Origin: Alligator mississippiensis
Lineage: Eukaryota > Chordata > Crocodylia > Alligatoridae
Assembly (NCBI RefSeq): GCF_030867095.1
Contig: NC_081833.1
Span: 72,359,395 to 72,423,394, forward strand
Reading direction: 5' to 3'
Length of the DNA stretch: 64,000 nt
In this document: in pieces, positions 35,800 through 47,717 of the stretch
Position numbering within the stretch: the stretch's first letter is position 1
Layout: each line of letters begins with the position of its first letter
Notes under the pieces: generated by a model
What the model was told of the DNA's origin: nothing
What the model saw: only the letters and a program-made list of their open reading frames with translations
The model's database searches: none
Made by a program: the position numbers and the translations under genes

Positions 35800-36237
35800 A
35801 TATAGGCTACGTTTTCTGCGCATTTAAGCGGCACCTGCTGGAAGCCAAGGGAAACGCAGACACTCCATCGGTAACGACTCGTTACTTAGCAAATCTCTCT
35901 TTGTTTAAAATGGTTTATTTTTCTTTCTTGGGAGTCTTGTGATGGACACAACATTTAATAATAGCAGGTGGGAGAATTTACGCTTTTCTCTAGAGCCTTT
36001 TTCTGTTGTTGGGGAAGTAGGACAACCCTGTTTTCCAGACAACCCTCATTGAGACTTATTTAAAATAGAAATAACTTTTTAATCACTCCTTAATCAAAAA
36101 AATAAATAGTAAAGAACCACAAGGTCTCTGTTTGGGTTTCACTCCATAAAGACCAGGAATGTTCATTACTAAATATTGGCGCTGCTTGACCAAAATCATA
36201 AAACCTATGGTTTTTTACTGTTGTTTGCCTCTTCTAG

Positions 36238-36793
36238 GTTTACCTATGGTCATGCTGGCACCGTCTACAAGGAATTTGTTTATATCTCGGGAGGTCATGA
36301 CTATCAGATCGGTCCCTACCGAAAAAACCTGCTCTGCTATGATTATCGTACGGATGTCTGGGAGGAAAAAAGGCCAATGATCACAGCTCGGGGGTGGCAT
36401 AGTATGTGCACCTTGGAGGACAGTATCTACTCTATCGGTGGCAGCGATGACAACATTGAAACTATGGCACGCTTTGACATCCTGAGTGTGGAGTCTTACA
36501 GCCCGCAGTGTAACCAGTGGACCAGAGTCTCTCCCTTGCTGCAAGCCAACAGTGAGTCTGGAGTGGCCGTTTGGGAAGGCAAGATTTATATTCTGGGAGG
36601 CTACAGCTGGGAAGATACAGTCTTCTCCAAAGCTGTCCAGGTGTATGACAAGGAAAAGAACAAGTGGTACAAAGGAACTGACCTTCCCAAAGCAATCGCT
36701 GGGGTATCTGCCTGCGTCTGTGCACTGAAACCCAAAACAGAGGACAAAAAGAAAAAGACAAAAACAAAGAAGTATTCAGATCGAGGGAGATGA
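36238..36793 (+). CDS. KLHL36: KLHL36 last coding exon: Kelch blades 4-6 and basic tail (residues 431-615, stop)
   Basis: The acceptor is ttgcctcttctag. The exon completes the split Arg codon and reads [19 protein letters not shown] onward through three Kelch blades ([37 protein letters not shown]). It ends [15 protein letters not shown] followed by a Lys-rich tail ([18 protein letters not shown]) and TGA at 36791-36793. All coding exons sum to 615 codons, one fewer than the human 616. Six blades in total give the propeller expected to bind substrate. The basic tail resembles a nuclear-localisation type cluster; human has a similar tail. No break is seen, so the gene looks functional. Confidence 0.97.
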
Positions 36794-38730
36794 CTACCCG
36801 TGGATAACCCCCCTTTGCAGGCAGATTCCAGAGGAACCTTGTATTTAATCATCTCTTTCTAATTTTGATTTTTATTTTTTACGGAAGAAAGAAAAACTTC
36901 TGAAACCTTGGAAAATGTGCAGACGGACATTTTGGTTAAGGATCATTTGACGGACGAAAGTACCTATGGCAGTGGGGTAGCAAAGGAAGTTCTGCCACCC
37001 CACTGTATATTTAGATGTAGTTTGTTAACTTTTGTGGTTCTTGGCATTTCCACACTTCTAATATTAAAAGTAAAAAGGCTGTACAACAATTGGCCTAGAA
37101 AATTAAGTGGTGGAGAGGAAAAGAGGACTAAGTATTCTCTTTGATGTTACAATACAGAGAAGTATAGAAAGAATTGCTACTGAAAACTGATCCAGATCTT
37201 GAAGTTTGGTGTAAATCCTGGTTTATTTATATATTTTTCTTCATGAAATATCATTTGCAGTATGTTCTAAATTATTAGTATGAGATTTCTGGCCTGAGGT
37301 TTACTAGTGAAGGTAGAAGTGAATACCAAGGCAACTTGATGAGTGTCTAACTCTACTGTACCCTTAAATTTGAGAGACTATAATTAAATGACCAACGAGT
37401 GGATGGTCTGATCAGTGATGTAGCAGACATGGCTGTATAGGTGACGTGGGTTCAGGTTTTTTGCCCTGGTGCAGTGATCTGTATGATCCAGGAGATGCAA
37501 TGTAACCCTAAAGTCACTGCTGGAATTCACAAACCTTGTGCAACAAAAGCCAATAATAACTTTTGGTTTTCTTGGTTTCATCTACTTTTGGTTGTGTCTT
37601 TAAATCTTTCTTTGAACCTGAGTTTGGGAAGAAGCCACATAACTTGGTGCTTGTTTCAAAGCAGTTGGAGTGGAAAAACTTCACCGTGGGCTTTGGGGCT
37701 TTGTTGAAATCTGAAAGGTCAAAGTGAACTTGAGACAAAGTGGAAATCTCTCCACGACCCTGTCTCACCAAGGGCAATGGCATGAAGAGACAGGTTTGCA
37801 AGGGGTGGGAACTGTTGCGTTCAGCATGGGTTTTGCTGACCGGCATAAGGGGATCATGTGCAGTATGTCTATATTGCCATCTCTCTCTCACCCAAACGTG
37901 TTTTTAATGTGACTGGCAACTCCAAGTGAGCAGACTTTGGTTAAAACAGCAGTAAAGACAACACAACTTGGGTTTTTACTCATGCTCAAATTGCCTTGTT
38001 TTCCTGCTGTTTTAACCCTTTTAAAGTTAAATTTGAGATGCGCTTCTTGTGTCCTAAGAAGAGTCCAAGCCAGGACTCCATCTGGGACACATGTGATTCA
38101 AGTGGAGGAAGAAATGCATTTTAGAATGGCATTGGAAGAAGTGACCTTTATGCCCACCAAAGCAAAGAGATTTTGATTGAAATGGCATTGTGTCTGGAGG
38201 ATACAATGAAACGTCTGCTGGAGGCTTCAAGGTCACCAGCTGTCTGGCCAGCTTGTGATTGTTCACCCTAAAGCAGGTTACAAACCTACCTTGTGTTTTT
38301 GACAGGTTTGCAAGAAGTTCAACACCAGCAATTGGATTCAGCCCCTGCGATTGCTAAAATAATGCCATGCCACGGGTTACGATTTCTAATCCGAACACAC
38401 AGTGATTTTTAGAAAATTTTGGAACCTTTTGTACTTTTTGATAACACATTTTGCTAATACCTAGTCGCTAGTTTGCCATATGATGTTACTTAGTCTTTTG
38501 AAGTTGCAGCTCTGTCGTTGCGGCCCTGTCGTTGTTGTCAGGGATCGTCTTTTGGTGGCTCTTTCAGGTTTTACGTAGTAAGTTGGGGTGCGATGTGGCT
38601 GGTCAAGCGGCATTTGCATTCGCAGTCTTGTCAGGCAGTCAGGGCTATAATTGAGACTATTGTGAGGCCTCTTTACTGGCAGTTTAGCTGGTCAGATGTG
38701 ATAATAAATGTTCTTTATTGTCAGTATTGG
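36794..38730 (+). other. KLHL36: KLHL36 3' UTR (inferred)
   Basis: AT-rich noncoding sequence follows the stop codon. ATTAAA variants occur at 37063 and 37384, but the first canonical AATAAA is at 38703-38708, followed by a GT-rich stretch (ttgtcagtattggtggttt). A UTR of about 1.9 kb would result. The end point is inferred from the signal only. Confidence 0.55.
38703..38708 (+). terminator. KLHL36: Candidate poly(A) signal for KLHL36
   Basis: First canonical AATAAA after the stop codon, with GT-rich downstream sequence. Confidence 0.5.
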
Positions 38731-40464
38731 TGGTTTCAAGAGCCTCGGTCTAAAGTTCTGCTGGGCGCTATTGATGCATTCCCCACCCTCCAATTGCTTC
38801 CCAGTCTCCCTCCGCCCGTATATCTCTTTGTGCAACATAACCCTGTATTTCGGATCTGCCTTTTTCCTGGTGTCCCACGTACAACTGATGCCCTGTCTGC
38901 TTTATCCTACTCCCGTATATTTACCTTATTCACTGGAAAGCTCTTCTGACTTTTTTTTTTGCACTTTAAAAACGATTCATTTTCCACATCATTTGGAACA
39001 ATTGAGAGATCTCTTTAAGATATATGAAGAGCTCCTTCGCCTAAAAAGGTAGATTTTGTGAGTAGCCAGCATGCAAAAAAGAAACGTAATGCCTAATGAC
39101 ATGAAAGGGTTAAAGAAAACTGTTTCAGGGCATGTATCTTAAAAACTCCTTGGGATATTTTGAGTGTCTTTTTGTTTAAAAAAATGATTACTAAATTGAA
39201 CGAGTTAAAGTTCTTCATGTGCTGGAATTCTGTTTTTACAAATATTGCTACGTTGCATGAAGTAATATTTGGGTTTTTTTCATTGCTCCTAAGGAAAATG
39301 CTAGACTGTTTAAAGGATAACAAATTGAGTGAGTAGCAGGTTTACGTATCTGACATTTTGCTTGTGTTAACTCCTCTTTTCCCCTTTTTTGGCAAAGTTT
39401 CATGTGTAAATACACCACAAACATCCTAAGACACTTCTTTGTTTCTCTTATTGACTGCTTGTCACTGTATTTTTGCCTGTTTTACTTAAACATGCTCATA
39501 TGTTATGTTCTTGATGTGTTTAAAACTTGAAAAAAACAAGAATCCAGATTATGTTCAGAGTACCAGATTGTATTCTTCCTTGTGTGGTTAGTTCCTCCTT
39601 TAGTTGATTTTTCAAGTCTTTTGTGGGTTCACAGGACTAAAATCTCACCTGGTTGAAGGTATTTACCTTCACTAACCGGAGCGAAGGATCACCAGAATCA
39701 TAGCAAATTAGGGTTGGAGGGACCTCCGGAGGTCACATCCAGTCAACCCCCTGCTCAAAGATGGACCAGCCCCAGGCACATCATCCCAGCCAGGGCTTGG
39801 TTGAGCCAGGCCTTAAAAACCTCCAAGGATGGAGACTCCACCACCTATCTGGGTAACCTGTTTCAGTGCTTCACTACCCTCTTAGCGAGAAAGTTTTGCC
39901 TAATATCCAACCTCAACTTCCCTGGTTGCAGCTTAAGACCATTGCTCCTTGTTCTGTCATCTGTCACCACTGAGAACAGTCCAGCTCCATCCTTTTAGGA
40001 ACACCCCTTAGGGTAGTTAAAGGCTGCTATCATTCACCAGGAAATGGGCAAGCTGGTTTTATTACAGAGCATTTTATGATATCTTATGAATTATTGCCAA
40101 AAATAATTTACATCCAACTACTACTACTGCAGCAATAGAGCATAAATGAGAATCAGATCCCCATTGCACTGGATGCCAGGTTACCAGGGTAATTGTTGGC
40201 ACATTATTATGCTGATGCGTTAATGCACCAGGGCAGCTACTTATTGAAATAGTCTGATTTAATCTTTCACTCTGTATTAGCAGGATTACTACTCACTTCA
40301 AAGTGAACTGCAAGCACGGCTTCTCCCTTCTGAAATATTTTGGTTTAAGACTAATGTCCTGGGAACTTTGCATAAATGCTCTTCCAGGTGTTGTTGCATG
40401 TGGTGGCAGTCAATGAATAGGTCTCGCCAAATTATCACTTCTAGCCCTTAGTCACAGCTACAAG
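38731..40464. other. KLHL36-USP10 intergenic DNA, left part
   Basis: AT-rich DNA with a CR1 3' fragment at 39690-40045. No gene or further feature is recognised. Confidence 0.6.
39690..40045 (-). mobile_element. CR1 LINE 3' end (minus orientation)
   Basis: Characteristic CR1 phrases in reverse orientation: 'agaatcatagcaaattaggg', 'ggagggacctccggaggtca', 'catcatcccagccagggctt', 'aaaacctccaaggatggaga', 'ttgctccttgttctgtcatc' and 'caccactgagaacagtcc'. About 350 bp of the 3' end is present, 5'-truncated as usual for CR1. Confidence 0.92.
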
Positions 40465-42115
40465 CTAGGGACAGAAATTACACACAAACTGGTGTAAAGG
40501 ATCAGAAACCGGTTCAAATCTGTCACACAACAAGACATTCAGTGCGCATAAACTGCTTTCAAAATGGCTAAAACCAGTTTAAGATAAAGCTGAGTGGATG
40601 TTGCATGAGACTTAACTGAGGTTAAATCAGTGTATTGAACTTCTGTCCCAGATCCCCTCCAGATTCAAGTTAACTCGCAGTCCTCCAGCATCCCAGGATG
40701 CTTTGCAAACCTCCACCCTGCCCCTCAAACCTCCCCTTGCAAGGTGGGTGGGCTAACCTTGGCCCAAGATGTCTGCTCCAAGGCTAAGTAGAGAGATTCA
40801 AAAAGCCTGAGGCTAAATCTATTCAGTCTTTGCAGGTTAGTCTAAAATGTAGAGATTAAACTGAGAAGCAAGTGAACAAACGTTCACTTTTGATTCAGGA
40901 AATGCAGCCACATGCCTGCAGTGGCCCAGACCAGAAGCCGGGGGTGGTAGAGCATGCCTCCAAGCTTGCCAGCAGCTGCCAAAGGGCAGGGACTGGAGCT
41001 CCAAGGCTTTTTCCCCCTCCCTGCTGGAGTGAAGCGGACACGGCCAGGCCCCAGCCCGGGGCTAGCACGCTGGAGGGAGGGGGTTTAAATCCCTCACGGG
41101 GCCCCAGCCTGAGTCTGCCTGGGTGGGGTGGCAATGGCTGCCAGGCTTCTGCCCCACCCGCTCGAAGGAAGGGTGGGTGGGGAAAAAGGTAGTGGCATTG
41201 AATTTGGTGCGATTTGTCTCAGCTTAGGTATTCCAGTCTCCCACCTTTTACAGGTTCTGCTTTATAATGTAAATGTAGTTCTCTACTTTCTTTAGTCACA
41301 CTAGCCCAAGTAGTCTGGGACCCTCTCCTGTTCCCTTAGCTCTGGCTCCAGCACATACATGTGATGATTGTGCCAGGTCTTTGCCAACACCTCCCATCTC
41401 CCAGTCTGGTCCTGCAGGGTTGGCTCTGTTCTCACCAGTGGCGGGGAACCAGTCCTTCCAGCCCTGGTTCCCCAGTCTCTTCCACCTCCCCCTTGGCCTG
41501 GGGTCACTGAGGGGAATTATGCCCCCACCCCTTATCAACTGCTTGCTCCAGTGTCTGCCAGAGATGGGAAGGGGTGGGCCCTGCTGGTCTGCTGGCCCCC
41601 TCCCAAGCAGACCCTGGCTGGGGTCCCATGCAGGTGGGAGAGGGGGTTTAAATCCCTCTTCCTCCCCTCTGCCTGACCCTGTCTGCCCACACCCCCACCC
41701 CCTCTGCTCCAGCAGGAAAAGTCTGGCAGGGGTTGCCACCACCCCCAGGCAGGAACCCAGCCAGATTTCCTACCCCCACCCCCTTGTCAGCCAGCCATCA
41801 CTGCTCCAGCTAGGGAGCAGAGGGGCGGGGTGAACCCTGCTCTGCTCAAATAGCTCAGCCCAGCCCAGGGCTGCAAAGCATCCTGGGATGCTGGCGGACT
41901 GTGATTTAACTTGAGCTAGGAAGGAGTCTGGGACAGAAGTTTCATAAACTGGTTTGACCTAAATCAGTTAAATCTGATACTACATTCAACCAGGTTTATC
42001 TTAAACCAGTTTCAGTCATTTTGAAACTGGTTTAGGTGCACTAAACTTCAGTTATGTTACAGGTTCGAGCCAGTTTCTGATGACTTAAACTGGTTTATGT
42101 GTAACTTCTGTCTCG
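40465..42115. mobile_element. Large nonautonomous DNA element with about 240-bp inverted termini
   Basis: The left arm (about 40465-40705) and right arm (about 41876-42115) are inverted copies. They share gacagaaattacacacaaac / cagaagttacacataaacc, the repeated 'aaactggttt' blocks, and 'ctccagcatcccaggatgct' at the inner edge. The 1.2-kb interior is GC-rich and partly self-complementary, with no transposase frame. A related right-hand arm recurs at 59075-59253. Target duplications were not resolved, so the superfamily (hAT-like?) is uncertain. Confidence 0.75.
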
Positions 42116-45100
42116 CCCCCCGGCTTCTGGCCTCGGCCACTGCATTCTGGAATCAAAAGTGGATGTCTGCTCACTTACTTATTGGTTCAGTCGATAGTTT
42201 AGGCTAACCTGAGAAGATTGAATCAATTCACCCTCGGGCTTTTTGATTGTCTGCACTTAGCCACAAGAAGCAATCTCCAAAATACCAATAGGATGCTTTC
42301 ACCCATGGGTAAAAGCAGGGAAGATGAAGGCTCTGCAGATGCCCTGTCACTGCAACCCCAGGATAGTTACTATATGCTAAGAAGATCCTATTTCTCCTTG
42401 TGTTAGTTTGTTCCTTGACTTCCAGAAATGGGGGTAGCGAAACCGTGTCCCTCTTCTTTTGAAAAGGGATCTAATTCAAAATTAGATCCCAAATTCAAGT
42501 ATCGTATTATGCAAACAGACTATCAAAAACTGTCTCATTCCCTCCCATACACACCCTGGTGTTAACATGTTGGTAGCTTTTATAGTGCTAATAAATATGC
42601 CTTGAAACACCCCGAGGAAAAATTAAGCAACTGTGTGAACTACTGTTTGTTTTGAAAGGAGGAGAAAGGAGTGAAGGAAAAGGAAGCCCTTCTGTTTGAA
42701 GTCGGGTCTGTCTAGGTTATAAAGAAGTGCAGAGGGGGGTCAGACAGTTTTCACTGATGTACTAAAGATTCATGGAAATAATATCAGTGTGTTAGTGAGT
42801 GATGCCAGGAGAGTTTTGGGCTCAATGCCAAGCAACAAAATAATGAAAGGAATTCAGAGGTGTGACAGACCAAAAGGTTCGTTGAGGGGCTGAAAATCTT
42901 TAAAAGATGCTACTCCGGCACATGGTGGAGAATGAACTAAACCTAAAGTACGAGGAGGAATTAAAACATTTCAAGAACAGGTTAGATGGACGCTTGCCTG
43001 GGATGCTTTAGTCAGGGATGATCCTGCCTTGAGCCAGGGGGCTGGATTAGATGACTCATAAGGACCCATTGTAGCCCTACTTTCCAATGATCTTACTTCA
43101 GCCAAACTAAAAGAATTAGTTAATAGAGAATTGAAATGTAGAATAAAAGTGACGCCAGCATCCTTAGGAGATAGAATTGACTTGTCGTTAGTTGGAATTG
43201 ATTTGCTTGTTAACTTGAATTATTCCACATTAAAGTGCCTTGCGTCTGTAAGCATTTTTTTCTGTTGTTGCAAATCATTTGGTGTTTCAGCAGACAGGCT
43301 AAAACACACTTTGGAAGCAGGTTTACCGAGATGGGGATGGAGTTTACCTATTCAAAGGTACACGTTGATGCAGTCTCTGTCCTGCAACAGGTCTCGCACA
43401 CCTACTAGGTTCTCCCACTCAGTGCAGGGGTGAGGCAATCCAGTATGAAATATCTGAGTACAAGTCTGAGCTCATCATCTGAACTATCAAAATGATACAA
43501 GGTGAAAGTGCCTTGATTCGAGCGTAACAGTGCAATGCATGTGAACTGTACTTGTAGCCATTGCTGTGGATTATTTAATGCAAGTACACACAACCCACAA
43601 AGTGCAAGAAAAGAAAAGAAACATTGAGCGGTACAACAGCTAAGGAGGCAATTATCTTCAACTGCCTTTTATTTTAGGGCCGGTGGTAGGGGAAAAAATA
43701 ACAGGTTTCTAACGGCCGAAGTTATTTCTTACAGATTAAATGGATCCAAGATGCTATTTGCAAGTCTTCGTACTGGATGTTGATGAGCTTAACAGACACA
43801 GGGCAATGGATTTTTGCATTAACTATTTCAAACAGATGATAGAATTGGCAAAACCTGAGATCAAAGAGACTTCACAACAAGTGAAAGTCTGTTGTTATGG
43901 TTGCCTGAACTATAAGATAGTTTTTATGAAATACTCTTGAAAAATAAGATGTCACACTGTTCCCCTGGTGTTACACAAAGATAAAAATATTAAAAATGAC
44001 AAGCTCTGTATGATAACCCCTGGTGAAACTGAGAATTTGTTCATTTTCATATGATACCTTAACCAACATTCAGTTCTTTCAGAAGGTACTATAATAGGCT
44101 TTGAAGCTTAGTAGTAATTTGTCATCCCTTCGTAACAATATGAAAACAGTTCAGCAGTGTCTTGTTTTTTTTTAAGAGGGTAACACAAAAGAATCTCACA
44201 GTTTAGGTAACATTTTAAGTTGCTAAAAAATAGGATCTCTTTATTTCTCTGTGCCCTTAAAAGAGGTTTGGAAATTGTTCATATTTTCTCTTACTAATCT
44301 AAAAGCTTTGAAAAGATTTTTAACTCTATAGTGAATCAGAGGTTGCAGTTGAGCTGAATTATTCATCTGGGGCTATAACCATAAATTTAATTGAGTAATA
44401 CTGTGAAACATATGTTGTGTACTTCATGCAATAGTACTGATATGTATTGCTCACCTAGTCAGACTCACATGGTGCTGAAGACATATCCATAAATGGCCAT
44501 CCTGTATGGATACATTATATAATTATAATAACTAAAAAGTATACTGAGGTTTGTTTTCTTGTGCTTTACAACTGATTATCCTACGCATGATGCATAACAT
44601 ATCCTATGTTAATGAATGGTTGGACTTAATATCCAATAATTTACCAACAATATCTGTATTTACAAACATTACTTTACCTCTAGCCCCCTTTTTTCCGAAG
44701 GCAAGTATTCTCTTACAAAGTTTTAAAGACTAGAGTTTGGTTCCCTAATCTCAGCCAGAGGTACTCTTTTATGGCTTGCATCACTGTTTTAACCACACAC
44801 CTTTTCCCCATCAGCTACTGCTTGGAATAATTATTAATTAACTAAAAAACTGGTGGGTGGTGTGATACTGCAGCATTCTCATCTATAAGTTCAGCCATTT
44901 ATAATTACACCCTTCCCTGTCAACTGCTTGCTTTTACTTGAGCAAATTTTCTAGCCTGACATGGGTCTTGCCCTCAACAAAGGTAAACTTTCCAAGAGTT
45001 TGTACCTACCCACTAGTTTCCTTGTAAAATAAACACCTAGACTGTTTTTCAGCCTAGCCTTAAAACTATTAAAGCTGTTTGTTTTTCCTCAATAACATGC

Positions 45101-46480
45101 AATGTTTTCTACTTCTAGTTTCTTCCCGGCCCGGATTAAAACAGCAACACTTGTCAGAAACAGAGGAGAGGGAGTGGCAGGGCTGGGGTGTGGCAGAGAA
45201 AAGGTACAAAAGCAAATACAGAAAAAAATAATCTGCTGAGAAATTTAAGTCCTTATTCCATCAAGTTGCTCATGCTTTGGTATATGCACACTTAGTGCAG
45301 CTTCACCTGAATTGCACAGTGGGTAAGGCCTCTTATCAAAACAAGGTGGCTAAAAGCTTTCCATCTCTGGTGCTTTTATGGAGGAAAATGTTACTCCTAG
45401 AATAATCAAATATTAGCTTCAACCCTAATCGTAAGCTCAGCAGAGATGGGTATTTCAGTTCTTCTAATGCTTCATTTCATAGTTTCACTTGAAATTGTTG
45501 GTAACAGCCAGGGACAATATTTTTATTCGGGCAAAAAAGTGAAGATTAAATTAAAAAAAAAAAAATCAGTCGGGAGATTTTTGCAGGGAAAGGAAAAGCC
45601 CAGTATGTCACTACATATGCCTGTATTTTCCTTTCTATTTGTCTTCATGCATCATTTTTTCCCAAAGTTCAATTAGGATTTAATTGTTTCAGTGGTGAAG
45701 GCAAACATCAAAACTTTGGTTGCACTCCAGCGTATCCTGGGACGTCGTGGCGTGCACTCTACATTTCTGGAGGCAGCCCGTGACCGCACGTGTGTATGTT
45801 CTTAATCGGGGTTTTTATTAATACATTGCAGATATACTACCCGTTATCCTGCCTGCTCACCAACTGCATATGGCAGCTCGTCTACTTTGCCGTGATGCAG
45901 TGAATGGGAATGCTCACTTAGTTTGTCAAATGGAGCAGACAACTCCTTCACGCATGGGATATAGCATTGTGAGGGTGGGGGGGACCAGACTAGCATTGAG
46001 GTGCTATTTTCTGGGGCGCATAGAACAATTTAGGACCTTTACACATGCTATTAGCAGCTTTGCAAGAGGAAGAATCACCCTGAGCTTGCACAGAACCAGG
46101 ATAAATGAGAACTACAGAGTATTTTTGGAGTGACATAGCCTCAATGGTCTAGGAAATGTGTGAGAGGCAAGAATATTTTTTTGGGGGGTGCTATCCTTTA
46201 TTTAATTCAAGCTCTGCTGCTATTTGAGACCTGAGAGAGGGGTGTGTGCATATGTGGGCAGAGGTTGTGTTGCAAGCCTAATTGTCTCTGCCAGGGCCAG
46301 GCCCTGGTTTCTTGGTGCTCTGAAAGCTTTCCTAAAATCTCTCTCACCCAAGTAGTGAGTTCAGTTGATCACCTCCAAATCTAACTATGGAGGTAGGACA
46401 GATTTCTCTCTCTGAGCCTGCTGTGCCTCTAGGCCTGTCCTTTAAGGCTGCCTATGCGCAGATACTTTTACTGGTATCCA
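42116..46480. other. KLHL36-USP10 intergenic DNA, middle part
   Basis: Mostly AT-rich DNA. It holds a CR1 3' fragment at 42880-43092 and an isolated 66-codon frame at 43740-43940 discussed in the findings. No confident gene is seen. Confidence 0.6.
42880..43092 (+). mobile_element. CR1 LINE 3' end fragment (plus orientation)
   Basis: CR1 3' phrases run in forward orientation: 'aaacatttcaagaacaggtt', 'ctttagtcagggatgatcct', 'ttgagccagggggctggatt' and 'agatgactcataaggaccca'. The fragment is diverged and its left edge is uncertain. Confidence 0.8.
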
Positions 46481-46482
46481 GG

Positions 46483-46818
46483 TTGTAGTCATGTCAGTTC
46501 AGAGGCAAAAAGGAATCGGGACTTGTGGTAGAGGTGATGGCAATCAGGACCCATGGTAGAGATGATATCTTTTACTAGACCAACAATATTTTTGCAAAAA
46601 CATTTCTTTAATTGCAAGCTTTCGGGCACAAATACCCTTCATCAGGCACTGGAGAAGATTGTACAAATTCTCTTGGGTAGAAACGAAAGTTCATATTTCA
46701 TAAGATTTCAGAGGTGTCAATAGATGGAAAAATCCATTTTGGTTTAATAAAAGATATCATCTCTACTACAAGTCCTGATTGCCTTTTCCTCTAGACTAAT
46801 ATGGCTACAACCTAGATA
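46483..46818 (-). mobile_element. CTGATGA-core repeat with long inverted flanks, copy B
   Basis: Outer arms near 46478-46562 and 46741-46815 are inverted copies: aggttgtagtcatgtcagtt on the left mirrors 'aggttgtagccatattagtc' read from the right, and both carry 'gtagagatgatatcttttac'-like text. The minus strand between them has CTGATGA (46645-46639), a pairing segment, GAAA (46623-46620) and GCTTGCAA. A tandem partial duplication of the left arm is visible near 46536-46575. The family is shared with copies near 362, 6500, 47050-47435 and 48820. Confidence 0.7.
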
Positions 46819-47435
46819 GCTGGTAGAGGTGATATCTTTTATTAGACGACCTAGATTTTTGCAAGGGGCAGGAAGGCAGCTGGGGTCAAATGATTTTTTT
46901 TTTTTGCAAAAATCTAGTTGGTTTAATAAAAAATATCACCTCTCCCATGAGTGGCGATACTTTTACAGATCATAAAAGGGTAAGAGCACCAGCCATGGTG
47001 CTTAGCAAAGCATGAGGACGGTGCTGCTTGGGTCAGCCTCAAGCTCAGAGGCATGGGCAGACGCAGCTCTCTCTCTCTTTTATGAGACCAACAAAATAGT
47101 TGGGGGAAAAAATTGTTCTTTGCAAGGTTTTGGGCACAAACACCCAGGCATAGGGAGAGTCTGCTGGTGTTATGAGTTCTCCAAGGTAGAAAAGCAGCAG
47201 GGGATATTTTCGTGGCTCTGTGCATGCCTCAGGGGTGAGAAAGCAATCAGAGATAATATCTTTTATTAAAAACTATTCTCCAACTATTTGGGTTGGTCTA
47301 ATAAAAGATATCAGATTCACCCAAGGAACCCTGTCTGCCTATCTTTTATTAGATTTTTTGCAAAAAAAAAAATAATAATAATAATAATAATTTTGAAGTG
47401 CAAGCTTTTGGGCGCAGACACCCTTCATCAGGCAG
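46819..47435 (-). repeat. Cluster of further CTGATGA-core repeat copies
   Basis: Three partial copies follow one another. One at 46819-46950 has inverted 'gaggtgatatcttttattag' / 'ggtttaataaaaaatatcac' ends. A second at about 47050-47165 has a decayed core (ttgggcacaaacaccc). A third at about 47240-47435 has the minus-strand core CTGATGA (47431-47425), with the GAAA position mutated to AAAA. An A-run and (AAT)n tract at 47362-47391 lies inside the last copy. Confidence 0.65.
47362..47391 (+). repeat. A-run and (AAT)n microsatellite
   Basis: A10-11 is followed by about seven AAT units. Confidence 0.95.
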
Positions 47436-47517
47436 CAAAGGTCCTTCCCAGGCCCCCAGCCCTGCGCACGCTGCCTCCTTGCAGCCCAGCCCAGCCCCGC
47501 CCCTCTAGGGCTTGAGC

Positions 47518-47529
47518 TGCGCCTGCGCA
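47518..47529. promoter_or_regulatory. USP10: NRF1-type motif
   Basis: TGCGCCTGCGCA fits the palindromic NRF1 consensus (YGCGCANGCGCR) with one mismatch in the left half-site. A second partial copy, gcgcctgcgcag, lies at 47597-47608. Confidence 0.6.
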
Positions 47530-47646
47530 CTGCCCCCCTCCCTCTTCCCTCCCCGGCCATGCGCAGACGTCGCCCCGCGGGCCGGGCCGAGCCCCGCGCC
47601 TGCGCAGTGCGCCGCCCGCCCGCCCGGCTGGTGTGTGCGGGAGACA

Positions 47647-47675
47647 AGATGGCGGCGGCGGGGGCCGCGGCGTGA
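47647..47675 (+). promoter_or_regulatory. USP10: YY1-type motif overlapping a short upstream ORF
   Basis: AAGATGGCGGC matches the YY1 core. The same ATG (47649) opens an 8-residue upstream frame, MAAAGAAA, that stops at 47673-47675, 42 bases before the main USP10 ATG and in the same frame. Whether the frame is transcribed depends on the true start site. Confidence 0.55.
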
Positions 47676-47717
47676 GGGGCCGAGCCGACGCTGAGCAGCC
47701 GGGGCCGCGGGGGCGCC

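Larger units (their letters stand above)
32506..36237. other. KLHL36: KLHL36 last intron, with one hAT insertion
   Basis: A 3.7-kb intron. It has an inverted pair at 34619-34702 (ctatcccacagtagg against cttactgtgggatag), suggesting a small MITE, and a clear hAT element at 35265-35799. Long open frames at 35168-35942 come from the GC-rich hAT interior and are not exons. Confidence 0.85.

Noticed and set aside
35168-35942. Frames of 200-210 codons on both strands in the last KLHL36 intron
   Set aside because: They run through the GC-rich interior of the hAT element at 35265-35799 and are antisense shadows of each other.
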